A stretch of 64,000 bases of DNA from Eumeta japonica. Taxonomy: Eukaryota > Arthropoda > Insecta > Lepidoptera > Psychidae. Below, one piece after another: positions 33,660-45,909 of this stretch; position 1 is the first letter of the stretch, and every line of letters starts with the position of its first letter. The stretch spans positions 186,001-250,000 of the forward strand of contig BGZK01000097.1 in the NCBI GenBank assembly GCA_005406025.1, given 5' to 3'. Position numbers and translations under genes: made by a program. The notes below the pieces were generated by a model. The model did not search any database and was not told the DNA's origin. It saw nothing but the letters and a program-made list of their open reading frames with translations.

Positions 33660-34540
33660 CCAGGGTACTAACCCCGCATTCTCTTTCTTAACTCTCCAAT
33701 CTCCAAGGCTCATAGGAGCCTGATAAAATATATTATATTATATAAAGACATATATTTAATATTCTATCCTTAAACTACAGAGTTTAAATTATAATTTAGA
33801 TTATTTTAGATAGGCAGTGTAATTGTTGCGTTCTAAATAAGTTTTTAAGTTGTTTTTATATTTTTTCCAAGTTTATCCTCTAAAAGTACATATAAACAAA
33901 ACTTTCAATTTTCTTAGATTTCCGCTCCTATACGCACCCGGGCAACCTGAGGGATAGTCAACTTTGGAGCTCATCTGGTTTTGGCTGTTTTACTGATGTG
34001 TCATCCTAAGTGTCCAGGTGCTCGAGCCACGATCGTCTAGTGGTACTGTTGTTTCATAGTTTTCACTCTCGCTAACATATTTTTTTGTATATGGGGAAAT
34101 CAGTCCCGCACCGGTCCGCGTTTTCTCTCTATTCCACTCGTCCGCGCGTGAGCAAAAGTACCTCCAATCCGCCCGCAAGCAAGTCTACATGACGTTGTCC
34201 GTGCATATCCTCCCGCCCCGTGTTTATCAGTTGTCTATGGTCTAAGGGAGATAAATTATAATATTAAAGGGAGAAAATGCCGAAACAGCCGTAAACTGGC
34301 ATAAAACAGATTGACAAAAAAAAACAACCATAAAATTAAATTCATTATTATACCTTAAAAATAATAATATATAGATTTAAACTGGTAGTGGTATGGGAAT
34401 TAAATACCGATTTTGAGTCAAAATTGAGCTTAAGATCGGCTAATCCCGATCAGGCTACTCTTAATTCTGGTAAATAAAGAACTGCCTAATTGTGATAAAC
34501 ATAACAAATGTAAAAGATTTATTTTCTCTAGGTTTCGTCA
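33660..34540. other. Non-coding stretch with a GC-richer block
   Basis: The block at about 33935-34240 is CpG-containing. A 62-codon - frame in it has no recognisable domain. It may be part of an LTR or other repeat; I cannot place it. Confidence 0.3.
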
Positions 34541-34544
34541 AAAT

Positions 34545-34770
34545 CGAAACAGTAACTAGTAGCGGAGTCAGATTTGAAAACGGCACGGGAAATAGAATAG
34601 AGGATGGGAACCAAAACAGAATCGAAAGCGAGAGTGGGATCGAAATTCAAAACGGGACTGGGGTCAAAAACGAGTGAGGTGGCGTCGGGGTTAAAATTAA
34701 AAATGTGTGAAATAAAATGAAAAGTGGTATCGGAATCGACAGTGAGGCCAGGATTGAGAATGACATGGAT
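34545..34770 (+). repeat. Degenerate purine-rich hexamer tract
   Basis: A series of loosely similar units such as 'GGGAACCAAAACAGAATCG', 'GTGGGATCGAAATTC', 'GGTATCGGAATCGACAG' is preceded by 'AACTAGTAGCGG'. It belongs to the same family as the tracts at 9620, 18500, 19875, 36200, 45590 and 49430. Confidence 0.5.
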
Positions 34771-35195
34771 CTATACAAAATTTGAAGAAGTTCATTATAT
34801 TTCTACACACCACAACTGTAGGCATTAACTACACGGGTAAGCCACCCGCAGTAAAGGAAAAACTACGTCTGTCGTGCCAGTTAATGTGTATATCACTCTA
34901 TATCACGTGCATTAAAGTCGACGCATGCTGACACATGCTATCGTTTATATTGTGGGCGATAGTGAATGTCGCAGCCTATTAAAACTGCGTTTGAAATTAT
35001 AGAACGACTTATAGTAAAGTTAACGATTTACAATCGAATCAAATTCAAATCGAATTTAGAATTGAACTATTTATCATGAAAATTATGTGTACAACGCAAT
35101 ATCAGCACGTCAAAACACGGTGCTCTTTCGGCTCGCGAGCACACCGATTGCACCCGCTTGCAGTGAATTATCTTGTTTACTGCGCCCGACGGTTT
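34771..35195. other. Non-coding stretch
   Basis: No gene is supported. Confidence 0.3.
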
Positions 35196-35198
35196 GAT

Positions 35199-35236
<38 letters not shown>

Positions 35237-35257
35237 GCGCGCACGCACGCACACGCA
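35199..35257. repeat. (CA)n/(CG)n microsatellite
   Basis: A run of CA dinucleotides grading into CACG and CGCA units. Confidence 0.9.
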
Positions 35258-35264
35258 TTCCTAT

Positions 35265-35345
35265 CTAAGACGCCGGCTACGCGCTGGTGACTTCACTGTG
35301 GACGCGGGTGTCCACGGACAGCTGCGATTCCCTACCGTAAGATGG
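35265..35345 (+). repeat. Diverged LINE tail fragment
   Basis: 'CGCCGGCTACGCGCTGGTGA' followed by 'GCGGGTGTCCACGGACAGCTGCG' matches the order of the LINE tail at 105-170, with substitutions. Confidence 0.45.
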
Positions 35346-36180
35346 CTTACATGTTCATTTTCTTTTCAAAATATTATAAAACATCAGTTACACCCGGATA
35401 TAGCTAAGAGTAACTTCCTAGCAATAAATCCCTCGTAATTAATTATTTTCAGGCCCCGAGGTAAGTCGTAAGCGAGCGCGGCTCAAATTGGCAATCAGGG
35501 CCCCGCGCACGGTAGTGCCATTCGGCTTGTAACTACGGGCATCGTTTACTTCTAGATTATCTTCAGGGGAGAAGTTCGCTAGTTGTTATGGGAACTCGAA
35601 GTAATTTTCGAAGAAACGTAAAAAGTTTCTTCTAGAACACCGGTTTTTTGTTGTAAGGTATTCTGCAGGTGGTCTTGTATCTCTCAAATATTATTCATGT
35701 TTCCATATATGTCTATTAGTATATACATATTAATAATTTTTAAACATGATATTATCACGCCTCAGAAGACTGTTCCATCCTTACGAGTATAAAGAAAAAT
35801 AAAGTAAATTTTTTATATCGAATTACAATATAACATCGCTTGTCTCGGCATTATCGAAAAATAAAGTTATTTCTGTATCATGTTATTGCTTCAGCAAAAT
35901 GCGCTTGTCTGTGACGACATATTTGGAGCCGATTACGTAACTGACAACACGAGTATTGTGAGCTTTGTCAATAGAACTTTCAAAAATACAGATTTCTTGA
36001 TATATAACACATATTCATTTTCTCCGTGGTATCGTTAAGAAAATCATATTAGAATTACAAGCAAACGCGAAACTTTGCAAGGATGTTTTTACGGAAAAAA
36101 ACTATTGAACGGATTTTGATGAAATTTTATAGTAATGTAATAGATACACCAGAGTAACATATATGATATAATTTATAAAT
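35346..36180. other. Mostly non-coding stretch
   Basis: A CpG-containing part lies at about 35455-35545; the rest is A/T-rich. No gene is seen. Confidence 0.3.
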
Positions 36181-36182
36181 AT

Positions 36183-36525
36183 ACTAGCTTCGGCTCGAGG
36201 CCTCGCTAACGTTCGGTATCGGAATCGCGAGCAAGACTGGGATCGGCATTAAGGGCGCAAACGAAATTTTCATACAACATTTCATAATACAGAAAAAATT
36301 GAAGAAGATTATTAGTTCCTCTGGGACTTCTTCATCACAATTGAACCGAAGGCAGAGTCTCAATCGAAATATGGACGAGGACGGAAATCAAAAGCGGAGC
36401 TGATAGAAATCGAGGGTGAGACAGCGATTGGGATTATGGTTGACAACACGATGGGTCGATATAAAAAATTAAAAGAAATAATCTATTTTATAACCCCAGG
36501 GCTGAGCCGGGGGCGAATGCTAAAT
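36183..36525 (+). repeat. Modular repeat with CCCGCG-like ends and hexamer tract
   Basis: 'ACTAGCTTCGGCTCGAGGCC' opens the segment; a tract with 'GGTATCGGAATCGCGAGC', 'GACGAGGACGGAAATC' and 'GAGACAGCGATTGGGATT' follows; 'CCCCAGGGCTGAGCCGGGGGC' closes it (36496-36516), itself a diverged GC-rich head in inverted orientation. No coding sequence. Confidence 0.45.
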
Positions 36526-39500
36526 ATGTCTATTATATCAAATCTATACATATATAAGATCCGATGGCGATTGGTGAGAGATATAGAAGAGAAAAGCTGA
36601 GTAATTCTAAAATATTTAAGAAGAAAAGTTTTTGCATTTTATTAACGCTCTCGTATTTAAGAACAAAAACGCTGAGTTCATTTTTCTATGACACGCACGA
36701 TTCGTTCGCTTCTTTATTATTCTTGGGGTTGAAATATAGGGTTGAAACTTGTAAACGAAGTTTGTTTGTAGACTTGGATCTTGATAAAAGTAGATTCACA
36801 GTGCAGTGGCTATATAGAAGACCGGGAATTAATAATTCATTCGTGAAGAAATTTACATTCTTTTGGTATCTACAATGCTTAATTTAAATGTTTGTCTCAG
36901 GTTTTTATTATACTGCGCAGGCACAGTATAGTAAATACCCTTCCAAATTTCTTTTATTTGATATCGAGGATCTTAGAACTTAAACCAGGCGCGGTCGCAG
37001 CTTAAGAATTTGGAAGGTTACGGTCTCTCAGTAACGAGTAAATTAGAATTTATTGCCTACGTGAGCATCAATAATTAATTTCATTTTTTTCAATTTTTGT
37101 ATACGTAGACAGAAACGGCCACTTTTAGTCAGAACTAAAAGTAGTATTTAAGTAATAAAAATGATTCAATAAATATTATAGGTATTTCATTTACATAATA
37201 TTGTTACAGATTTTTAAAATTAATCTGATTTAGAAGTAATAAAATTAAATGACAAATACTTGGAAAAATACATAAATATATCAGAAACCTAATAAATATA
37301 CCTAAAAAATAACCGTAATGTCATCTATGAACATTAATCAAAAACTAAAATGGGGAAATTGTTTTTTTATGAAACGTGACATTACGAAGTTCCATCTTTT
37401 TAACATTCTGCTAGAAAAATTAAAAACTTCAAAAAATTGGAAAGTTACTATTTTTGAGTCTCGTTTTCGAAAATCAAGTCTTCATTAGTTCGTGACGTTT
37501 CAGAGTCATAGGAATCTATTTTAGCATGTCTCGGTTGATATCTGTATGTGTGCGTGCGCGCGTGCGTATGTACACTTTTCATAACTTTTGTGCGGATCAA
37601 GCGACGGGAAAATGCGGTTTGCGGCATTGGAAAGGAGTTCAACTTAGATTTTCTGAAATCTTTAACTGATTTCGCTCAATAGATTTTGAGAAATCTCAAA
37701 AAAATTTCCAAAAAACGTATTTTGAAATAACTTCTAGACTACTTTATCGATCGCTACCGGACTTAAATAAGTGCTTTTTACTAAATAAATATCATAAAAA
37801 TTGGTAGATTTGTTTAAAAGATTTTGGGAGATTTTTTTTTATTTAGTGTTTTTTACAATATTTCTTAAAGTATTCTCCCAAAAAATCCCAAAATCTAACG
37901 AGGTATTTTGCTTAAAAAGCAACGTTATTTGTTGCAAACTGTATCACGATCGGTCTTTTTGTTTGAGAGACATCGTAAACAAAAAAATCCAAAACAGTAT
38001 TTTTTCAAAAGAACTAAAACTCTTGTTGGATTAATCTTTATTATTGATTAACTTTCTTTGCTTAAAAAATTTCTTCGAATACCGCAAAGCAAATCAAAAT
38101 TGAAGAACTTGTTCGATAGCTATCGTAGCAAAATTTAAATAAAAATTGCAACTTTTTAAATAAATATAAATTTTTGGAGTTGAAGAACTGTCAACGTATT
38201 AAAATTATATTTTTTACCTGTATAAGTTTAAAAGACCACAAAAATCTATTTTATGATTTCAAATTCAATAATTTACTGTTAGGAACATTTAAAAGAAATA
38301 ATGCGGTAAAAAGATTCAGGAATGGTTAATAAGATCAACCGTTTTTCGAATTCTCGGGCTCGAAAGCTTAAAGATCATAAGTTTTTCAGCGATTTTTAAA
38401 TTCGAGTTCAAAAATACATAATTATGATTATATATTATATTAGACCTACCCTGTGCGAAGAATTCGCGCATATTATGTATAATAATTATCAGTTTACAAA
38501 ATTACTGTAAATATTAATTTTATTTCCTTTTTATTACAAAACTTCTTCATAAACAATATTTTAAGTAAATATATAGTCATTTATTCAGTTGAGGGGCTAA
38601 TACAATTTGACTTACTTCCATGTCTTTCTGCTTGATATTCCAGTGTTGATCACCTAGGCATTTTATTTTGTCCTTTTTGTAATTATTATGTAAATAAATC
38701 ATGCAATTCAATTTAATAAATCAAAATTTATTGCAGGTATTCAATTTGTTTCTAATTTTGCACACTGTTTATATCGTTAATCTTTTTGTTGTATTATACT
38801 ATTAAGCTCAGATGACAGATCGAAATATTTGAACAAAAAATTTACCAACCGTTAATCATGCTGACGTTTCAAAATAAAAGTCGTCAGATGGCATAGGCAT
38901 GTAATTTTAATAATTAATTAATTTACAAAAACAAAAGCAATAACATTTTTTTTAATTATTGATGCTGGTAGAGCAAGCAATTGTCTATGAAATAATATAA
39001 AATTTATGTGAAGTAATTGTTAGGTTTTTTTCTAAAAAGGGAGGCAAACACATTAATTAACCTTAGCGTATTAATATTTATGATGATGATAATTGAAGTG
39101 AAACTCAACGTTTTTCGCCCATTTTAAAATTTTTTTGAATACCTATTTTTGATTCTCTTGTTTATTTATCTGTATTTTTAAAATTTCTATAAATTATCGA
39201 TCTTGAAAAAGATTGTCCATTCTGAAAATTTAAAAGTGATTGTAAATTTGGGGGGAGTCGCTAGCTCCTCGCCCCCTCCCCCACACCTTCGGTCCGCCCT
39301 CTCCTTAAGTCCAGTGCTGGTAGGGTTTACTATGGATCGATGATTGCCTCCGAGACCGACGGCTTTATCCGAAGTACGAACCCTGCTGGCGTGCACTGCG
39401 CGCCAAGCAATTTTTCTCCAAAGAGAAGGAATCGGGTGTGCTTGCTTTAATATCACCTCGCTGTCATAAAAAATACAATTGTTTTGGCAACTCCGAGGAG

Positions 39501-40185
39501 AATAGTAAATAATCAATACTTTAATCGGTACATGGCGTGATCTAAATGACATCGCAAACGAGTCTCCCAGTCGCAAGGTGATTAGACTTTTAATAATGTC
39601 AATATTACTGATCACATTAACGACTTAAATCTTAATAAACCAAATAAGGCATAAACTTAATAACTCATAATCCTATAAAATGTTAAATTAATAGATTAAA
39701 TGAAATTGCCCATAACAAAAGTGATAAAGTCCATCAGTCAGTCGGTCAGCCGTGATTATTTTGACAAGCTTGAACTCTATTATTTTATTTTACATTACAT
39801 TAGAACTAAATTGATTTATTATAATATACGTTATATTACAAATTAACTCTATAAAATATTAACTTGGGAGTGAAATATGAATTTCACACGTGGATGGATA
39901 GTTTTAAAAGAAAAGTTCAGTATGATTTTTATTGCCGTAAATGATTTATGACTTTAGAAATACACTGCATAGAAATTTAATGGATCCCTTTTCCGTGGTA
40001 AATTGTGCATTCTCCTTTTATCTTTCAGATATGACAATTGATATTAATATGTATATAAAAATGCACAAAGCTTCCCAAGTAAGTGCACACAAATTCACCC
40101 GCCATCACAATACGTATTCCAATTATGGGGTTCCTCAAATATATAATTAATGATATTATAATTAAAGACTTGTACAAAAGGAAAA
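36526..40185. other. A/T-rich non-coding region, 3.7 kb
   Basis: Frames of 107 codons (36564-36887, +) and 142 codons (39187-39615, -) were examined. The first is A/T-driven. The second overlaps a GC-rich block (39245-39425) with Arg- and Gly-rich translation and no domain. I call neither. A CG-rich low-complexity run lies at 37545-37570. Confidence 0.35.
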
Positions 40186-40189
40186 CATA

Positions 40190-40330
40190 CGACAGTGGCT
40201 CAGTGGTGAAGAGTGTCGCCTTTAAATCCAAAAGGTATTGTGCTCGATCCCGACCACGCGCAAATTGATGGATGACCGATTATTTTGGGTGGGTGTTAGC
40301 AGCGGCACGTTGATAACAAAACCCCATAGA
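40190..40330 (+). repeat. tRNA-derived SINE
   Basis: 'CAGTGGCTCAGTGGTGAAGA' is a polymerase III A-box-like head and 'GTGCTCGATCCCGACC' a B-box-like element 47 bases on, the layout of a tRNA-derived SINE. The body continues to about 40330 with 'GGTGTTAGCAGCGGCACG'. The acceptor stem does not close, so it is not a tRNA gene. Confidence 0.6.
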
Positions 40331-40419
40331 CACGACCACACAAAGGAAAAATGATTTTGATTCGATTCCGATATTTGTGTATCGATAAAATCTCTCATTT
40401 TGTTTGTGACTAACGATAA

Positions 40420-40630
40420 TTAGCATCTCGTATAAGATTCTGATCGAAGCGAACACGTTTTATACGAACCGAATGGAATACGCGCGACGTAATTAGGGGG
40501 CGCGCGCGTCGCGGCGCGTCCCGGGGCGTCGCGCAGATAAACTCCATAAATGCGCTGCGATAAGAACGAAAATGCTCTCGCGCAAAAGATTTTTCCGAAT
40601 GTGGAGGCCGTGCGGCGCAATAATTAAGGG
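40420..40630. other. CpG-rich patch, candidate conserved element
   Basis: Positions 40490-40545 are extremely CpG-rich ('GGGCGCGCGCGTCGCGGCGC') in an A/T-rich region, followed by 'AACTCCATAAATGCGCTGCG'. Frames on the - strand read as Arg-rich low complexity. I interpret it as non-coding, perhaps regulatory. Confidence 0.35.
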
Positions 40631-41363
40631 TTTTCTTTTTCGCATATACGAAAGGCTTGATACGTGTGTCTTTAGACTTTTTATATATTCGCATCGAAAT
40701 AATGACGGCATCGCTTGCTTAATACAATTCCAACATATGTTTGCAATGAAATCGTTTTTTCTTCGACCTAATCAATATGCTTGGCTAAAAGTAACTATTA
40801 TAAAATAGTATTCGATATAATGTAGAATTTGTAGAAATAACTCTACTTTTTGTTTGTTAGTTTGTATGTTTTTTCATTGCTCAACGATAGTCAAAATTAT
40901 TTTAACAACATTTAGCGTACCAATAGATCACATCATTTTGTAGTACACAACCCATTGTCTGTTTATCTTTCTACCTGTTTATCTGTACGTGTACTTGTGA
41001 CTCAACAATGACTCAACTAATTTAATGAAATTAGGAAAACTGATACAACTCATGCTACAAAAAAAATTTAGGTAACTGTTTATTTTTTTAGTTATTTATC
41101 TGTTGGAGTTAATATAACCAAAACCCTGAAAAGATAGATGTCAGTGAGGCGAAAGAGATATGCAAAATCATACTATCTGGATATCTACAGTCTCCGCAGA
41201 TTGTTCATAAGAAGATTGTGAGAGTGTTCCATCACTTTTTGTGTCAGACTATCCTACAAAATATTTACTTGCGATTGAGGAACTTTGTCCTTGTCCTTGA
41301 ACCTCTTCATCGTGGTCCAATACAGGTCGGAGGGCTTAACATGTTTCCAGACAAACGGAGCGT
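40631..41363. other. A/T-rich non-coding stretch with a LINE tail scrap
   Basis: At about 41134-41200 the words 'GATGTCAGTGAGGCGAAAGA', 'GATATGCAAAATCATAC' and 'TCTACAGTCTCCGC' follow the 3' end of the 53.8-57.2-kb LINE in + orientation. The rest is unassigned. Confidence 0.4.
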
Positions 41364-41364
41364 A

Positions 41365-42657
41365 TACCAGGGCTGATATTTATGTATTAGGAACTAACCA
41401 CATACAGATTAATGTTTAAAAAAGTGATTAAAACATTTAAAAATGGAACTCTTTGGCTGTAGAACACATTTTGATTCACGTAACTGTCAATTGTTTTACC
41501 ATTTTGACGTAATTTTGAAAATTGCGTGTCTTTATCTCCATGGATTTAAATTGTGAAAATTTTGGTGCAATGATTTATTACGATTTACGGCGAGGGCTAA
41601 CTCAAAAACAGTGCATCGATTAACTCATTTTGATTTTTGAGGATGAATCACCATCAAAAACCACTGTGTACCACTGATTTAGTGAGTTTAGTCATAAGCG
41701 GTCTATGCACACGGACGAATTTAAAGAAGGTCGTCCTAAATCGGTTGTAGTACAAAAAAATATCGATGCTGTGCGGGAATTAATAATGCTAGATCGTTAT
41801 GTTAAATATGACGAGATAAAGGCGTCCCTGGGTACAAATATGACGAGCATACATAAGATATTACATGAAAATTTGGCTATATAAAAAATTTGTTCTCGTT
41901 GGATTCCGCAAAACTTGAGCATTGATTAAAAACAAGCTCGTGTCGATTGATGCAAAAAAAAAATGATAAAAAAATACCATAACGGTGCGACAAAAGATAT
42001 TTATAATATGTATATTGTTGATGAATTTTGTTTGCGTATGACCCCGAAACTAATCAACAGTCAACAGTGTGGGTGTTTCAAGATGAGTCGAACCCAACAA
42101 AAGTGATTCATGCCAAAAACACTTCGAAGAAAATGGTTGCCTGTTTTCTTGGAATAAATGAACGTGTCGTTACAGTGCCACTATAAAATGATAAAACGGT
42201 GAATTCAGAGTGGTACACGACCGTTTGTTTGCCAGAAGTCTTTGAAAAAATAAGAAAGAACAACCGACAACGCTGAATCATCCTAATCATAACAATGTTA
42301 GCTGTTACACGTCGGCCGAAACAGTTCGGTTTTTGGAAGGTCGAAAAATCGAATTGACGGATCATCCGCCGTACAACTCCGATATGGCATCCAACGATTT
42401 CTATTTATTCCCAAGCGTGAAAAATAAATAACGTGGTCAACGTTTTTCGAGCCGCGAAAAGGCCGTTGATGCGTTCAAAATATACGTTATGGTGATATCT
42501 CAATCAGAATGGAAGACGTGCTATAAAAGTTATTTTCAGCGTATGCAGAAGTGCATCGAACATCATGGCGAATTTTCTGAAAATCAATAAAGCCATATGA
42601 AGTGATAGGTGTTTATTTCTTTTTGATATTCCGGACACATAAATAGCAGCCCTCGTA
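41365..42657 (+). pseudogene. Degenerate full-length mariner transposon
   Basis: The termini are inverted repeats: TACCAGGGCTGATATTTATG at 41365 and ACATAAATAGCAGCCCTCGTA ending 42657; the 1293-bp length and TA ends are typical of mariner. On the + strand the transposase shows DLRRGLTQKQCID, SKTTVYH, FSEFSHKRSMHTDEFKEGR, YDEIKASLG and SIHKILHENLA, then an in-frame stop. Further on, VDEF marks the first catalytic aspartate region (about 42010-42030) and the 'HPP..SD.ASNDF' block the last (about 42360-42400). Several stops and frame changes inactivate it. Its sister copy is at 30101-31408. Confidence 0.85.
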
Positions 42658-42689
42658 GTTTACGTTAAAATTCACCGCTCTATCCGCTA

Positions 42690-42965
42690 GTGATCACATG
42701 TATGCCTTTCGTTTGGAAGAAAACTCTCTCAACTATTGAACGACGACAGTGTGAAGATAGAAATCCGACACATCACAGCGACAGCGGCGATCAACGGATA
42801 CGGAAAAGCCGAAAGACACACGTCATCAATCTGAAGGTTTACGAGCTGCAGACCTGCGCGGGACAAGTCCCTCGTTTTTACCGGCCCCGGGCGAAGCTGT
42901 CCGTGTTCGGAATTAATGATGTAGATCCGGCGTCCGCGGGGACCACTGAAAACGCGTTCACATGA
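42690..42965. other. GC-richer patch, unassigned
   Basis: Both strands have open frames of 80-91 codons here. Neither shows a domain, and neither has splice signals placed convincingly. A CpG-containing core lies at about 42855-42950. It may be a conserved non-coding element. Confidence 0.3.
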
Positions 42966-44180
42966 AAACACTGATATATTATCATATCCATTTTTTGTTT
43001 ATGAAAGGATTATTCTCTTGGCTTCTTGTCCTTCCCTGGGGTCAGCTACCGCCCTCTATTGTTAACGTTCTCTATATGGAAAAATCGGCCAATTGCGAGT
43101 TAGCCTCACAAAGAGAGGGCTCCGTATTATAAGTAATCGTACAAATCCTCGGTGAATTTAAGCGATACATTTTCTGTTTACGACTAGTCCCCGTTTTCTT
43201 TGGGAATTTATAGTCTTAGGATTTTCGCTCAGGTTTTCCGGTAATCTAAGAGCAAGGTCCTACTTTCCATGTTTATTTAAAATTATAAACTCAATATTGC
43301 TAGTGTAGGATGTTCACAAAAGAGGACAGTCAATTTCTGTAAATTATTTTTTTTTATATTTTCGAAATTATTTAGCTCCCTAAAATTGATCCCAATATAA
43401 GAATTCGTTCACATACGTTATGAGTCAACAGTTTATATACCAAAACTTTTTGATCCAAATGGGTACGTTCGGTCAAAACAAACTAAAATCGAAGGACGAC
43501 AGACTGACGTGAGACTGATCCTATAAGAATTACGATTTTTCATCGATAGTTAGAAAAATTAAAAATTTGCTATAACCCATATCAAAACATATATGATGAA
43601 ATGATAAATATAATTGAAACCGCAATATTATTTTTCGTGCGCATGATCATGTCTTATGTCTGACAAGGGAGAATACGACGTAAGAGGCCGTGTGGTTGAT
43701 GCTACGGCTCAACGTTATTGGTCGAACGGGCTTACGCGGCGAGCGGGTGATCGGTTGAAGTTGATAAGTTTGCATTACATTCGTACATTCAAGAGACATA
43801 TTCATTAATTTAGGCCCTTAATCGTAAAAGAGATGGGCCCGCCGGACCGACCGGTAATCCAATAACGCCTACCTCTGAAATATTCTATTTATTTAAAAAT
43901 ATTACTTTTAAATAATTTAAAATTTTCTGAATTTTGTTTGTTTGAATTGTTTTGTTTTAGCTTGTTTAAATTTTACGTTTATTGACTGTTTGCTTGGTAT
44001 CTTGTCACAAAAAAAGACATTTTTAAATTGTGTTGGCTGCAGAGTTAAGTTGTTCGTAAGATGTTATAATATTATCGCCATCGAATTAGCACACGTGTGC
44101 AGCGTTTAGGCGATGTTACAAAGAAAAATACATATAAATGTTATTACTAAATTTCTCTGAAAATTTGAATACAATTTTAG
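42966..44180. other. A/T-rich non-coding stretch
   Basis: A small CpG cluster lies at 43830-43865. No gene is supported. Confidence 0.35.
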
Positions 44181-44183
44181 CCA

Positions 44184-44638
44184 GTTTTTGACGTGACAAC
44201 GTCTTAAATTAGGTTGCGGCTGGGAGTCACTTATGAAAAAAGTGTAACGCTCGGTAACGTAACGATGAGTCACCGAACGAGAGAGCCGCCGATGCTTGCG
44301 TCTCTCTCACTCAACTATGATCGGTCTGCCGCGCGCTAGAGAATTAGTGCATAGCTTGCAAATGTATTGCAAGTTATTGTATGTATATTTGTATATAAAT
44401 ACGTATGTATGTGTAAAGGTAAAAATAAAATTTTGTTAATATGAAATTCAGTGCGAGATTCTTTGTATAAATTAATGTTTTAAATATAATTCTTTGTATA
44501 AATAAATGTTTTAAATTGTTACTATTATTTCATCCTTCTTCCTACTATACGAATGAATATTCACATTAAAATGATTTTACCATTCAAAGTCGTTGTCACG
44601 TAAAACTTTCGCCCGTATACCGACTTTACAGGCAACCA
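44184..44638 (+). mobile_element. Unclassified non-autonomous element, copy B
   Basis: This is the reverse-orientation match of 4038-4489, colinear end to end from 'GTTTTTGACGTGACAACG' to 'CTTTACAGGCAACCA'. The right 250 bases are nearly identical to the right part of 52069-52595. No coding frame. Confidence 0.7.
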
Positions 44639-44639
44639 A

Positions 44640-45168
44640 ATTTTTTTTTTACTCGTTTCTCTGTTATGTGTATTTTTAGTTAGGAATTGTAGTTGGAAAA
44701 ATCAGAAAGATAAACACCTTTTTGTCTGTAATACATTAATGTATGTAATAATCGAATAATTCTAGAACGTTCTGTTACGATATAATCATTGTGCTCATAA
44801 AAAAATCTCATTTTCGTTGCACGTTCACTGCAAAAATGAAAATTTTTGTTTAATAAATTGTACGCTATTTATAAACTTTTCATAACTTAATGTTCAATTA
44901 CTGCGCTAAAAAGAGTAGGGGATTTATTCGGTTAAGTTTATTTGAGAAACGTGTAGTTTTGAATAACAACTATTTACATTTACGCAATCGTAACTGAAAA
45001 AGTGATTAATATTACGAATACAGATGTTTTCTTTCATATCTTATATATTGTTAACAATAATATGTCTATGGTACCATATGATTTGTCAAACTGTATGTCA
45101 AACATCGTCTTCCAAACACAGTCCGCCTTAATTGATTTTTTTGTGATAAAACACAATTTTACGTCCAC
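44640..45168. other. A/T-rich non-coding stretch
   Basis: Nothing recognisable. Confidence 0.35.
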
Positions 45169-45171
45169 GTG

Positions 45172-45232
45172 ACACACACACACACACACACACGCACGCG
45201 CGCGCGCGTATTTGTGTGTGAGTGTGTATATG
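45172..45232. repeat. (CA)n/(CG)n microsatellite
   Basis: Dinucleotide CA run followed by CGCG and a TG-rich end. Confidence 0.9.
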
Positions 45233-45589
45233 TAAATCACGTGTACAAATTTATCAATCTAATAATATTGTAATCAGCATACACGTGTACAGGTTCGGCC
45301 GGTTGTCTCCTGACCAGCGTCCACACTCGCTGTCCTGTTGAGATGGGTCAGCCGAGATAACGTTCTATAATATGACGCTGCGAGATAAGATGCGCTGCGA
45401 GATAAAACGCGCTGCAAGACATATTCTGAAGAGAAAAGGGACATACCATAGGGATCAATGAAATTGGTTGCTCGAAAAGTTTCTCATTTAAAGCGTGTAC
45501 CTGCTGCTGTCAACAGATCGGTCCCTTCGCCTTTTATCAGGTCGATTATATCCTAACAGCATCCCTTCCGATGTTCACGTTCAATTCTT

Positions 45590-45680
45590 ATTGCGATTTC
45601 AGTCTCGGTTGCGGCTTCGATCTATATTCCGATTCCCGTCCCGATATTGATCCGGTCCTGCGCAATCGGTCGTTGTTTGT
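45590..45680 (-). repeat. Degenerate hexamer tract fragment
   Basis: Units 'TTTCAGTCTCGGTTGCGGC', 'TTCGATCTATATTCCGATTC' and 'CCCGTCCCGATATTGATCC' belong to the tract family seen elsewhere. A short tandem 'CGCTGCGAGATAA' lies upstream at 45374-45415. Confidence 0.45.
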
Positions 45681-45749
45681 AAATCCTTGTATGCAGAAGG
45701 AAAGGACTTTTTATGTTTGTTTTTACTAAATAAGAGCAATAATTAATAA

Positions 45750-45906
45750 TAAATATAAACTGACGCCTATTTCCCAGAAGGGTAGGCAGAGACTACGAAT
45801 TTCCACATGGTATAAAATCTTTGAATCTCTTGCCTCACTGACATTCATCAACCGATATGGTTTGTATAGGATTTTATAGGGCGACCCTTGCCGACCTTTC
45901 CAATTG
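45750..45906 (-). repeat. 5'-truncated LINE 3' end
   Basis: The words 'GACGCCTATTTCCCAGAAGG', 'GTAGGCAGAGACTACGAATT', 'TTCCACATGGTATAAAATC' and 'GGGCGACCCTTGCCGACCTT' are colinear with 53845-54045. The - strand is the element's sense strand. Confidence 0.7.
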
Positions 45907-45909
45907 CAA

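Noticed and set aside
34492..34677. 61-codon + frame with Ile-Glu-Asn-Gly repeats
   Set aside because: By-product of the degenerate hexamer tract.
35067..35438. Frames with His-Thr or Cys-Val repeats
   Set aside because: Translations of the CA microsatellite.
36564..36887. 107-codon + frame
   Set aside because: Composition follows the A/T-rich background; no signal peptide, domain or splice context.
39187..39615. 142-codon - frame
   Set aside because: No domain, Gly- and Arg-rich low complexity over a GC-rich block; no start context or splice support.
40193..40260. Possible tRNA gene
   Set aside because: A- and B-box-like elements are present but the acceptor and anticodon stems do not close; better read as a SINE head.
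42108..42365. 85-codon - frame
   Set aside because: Antisense of the mariner transposase relic.
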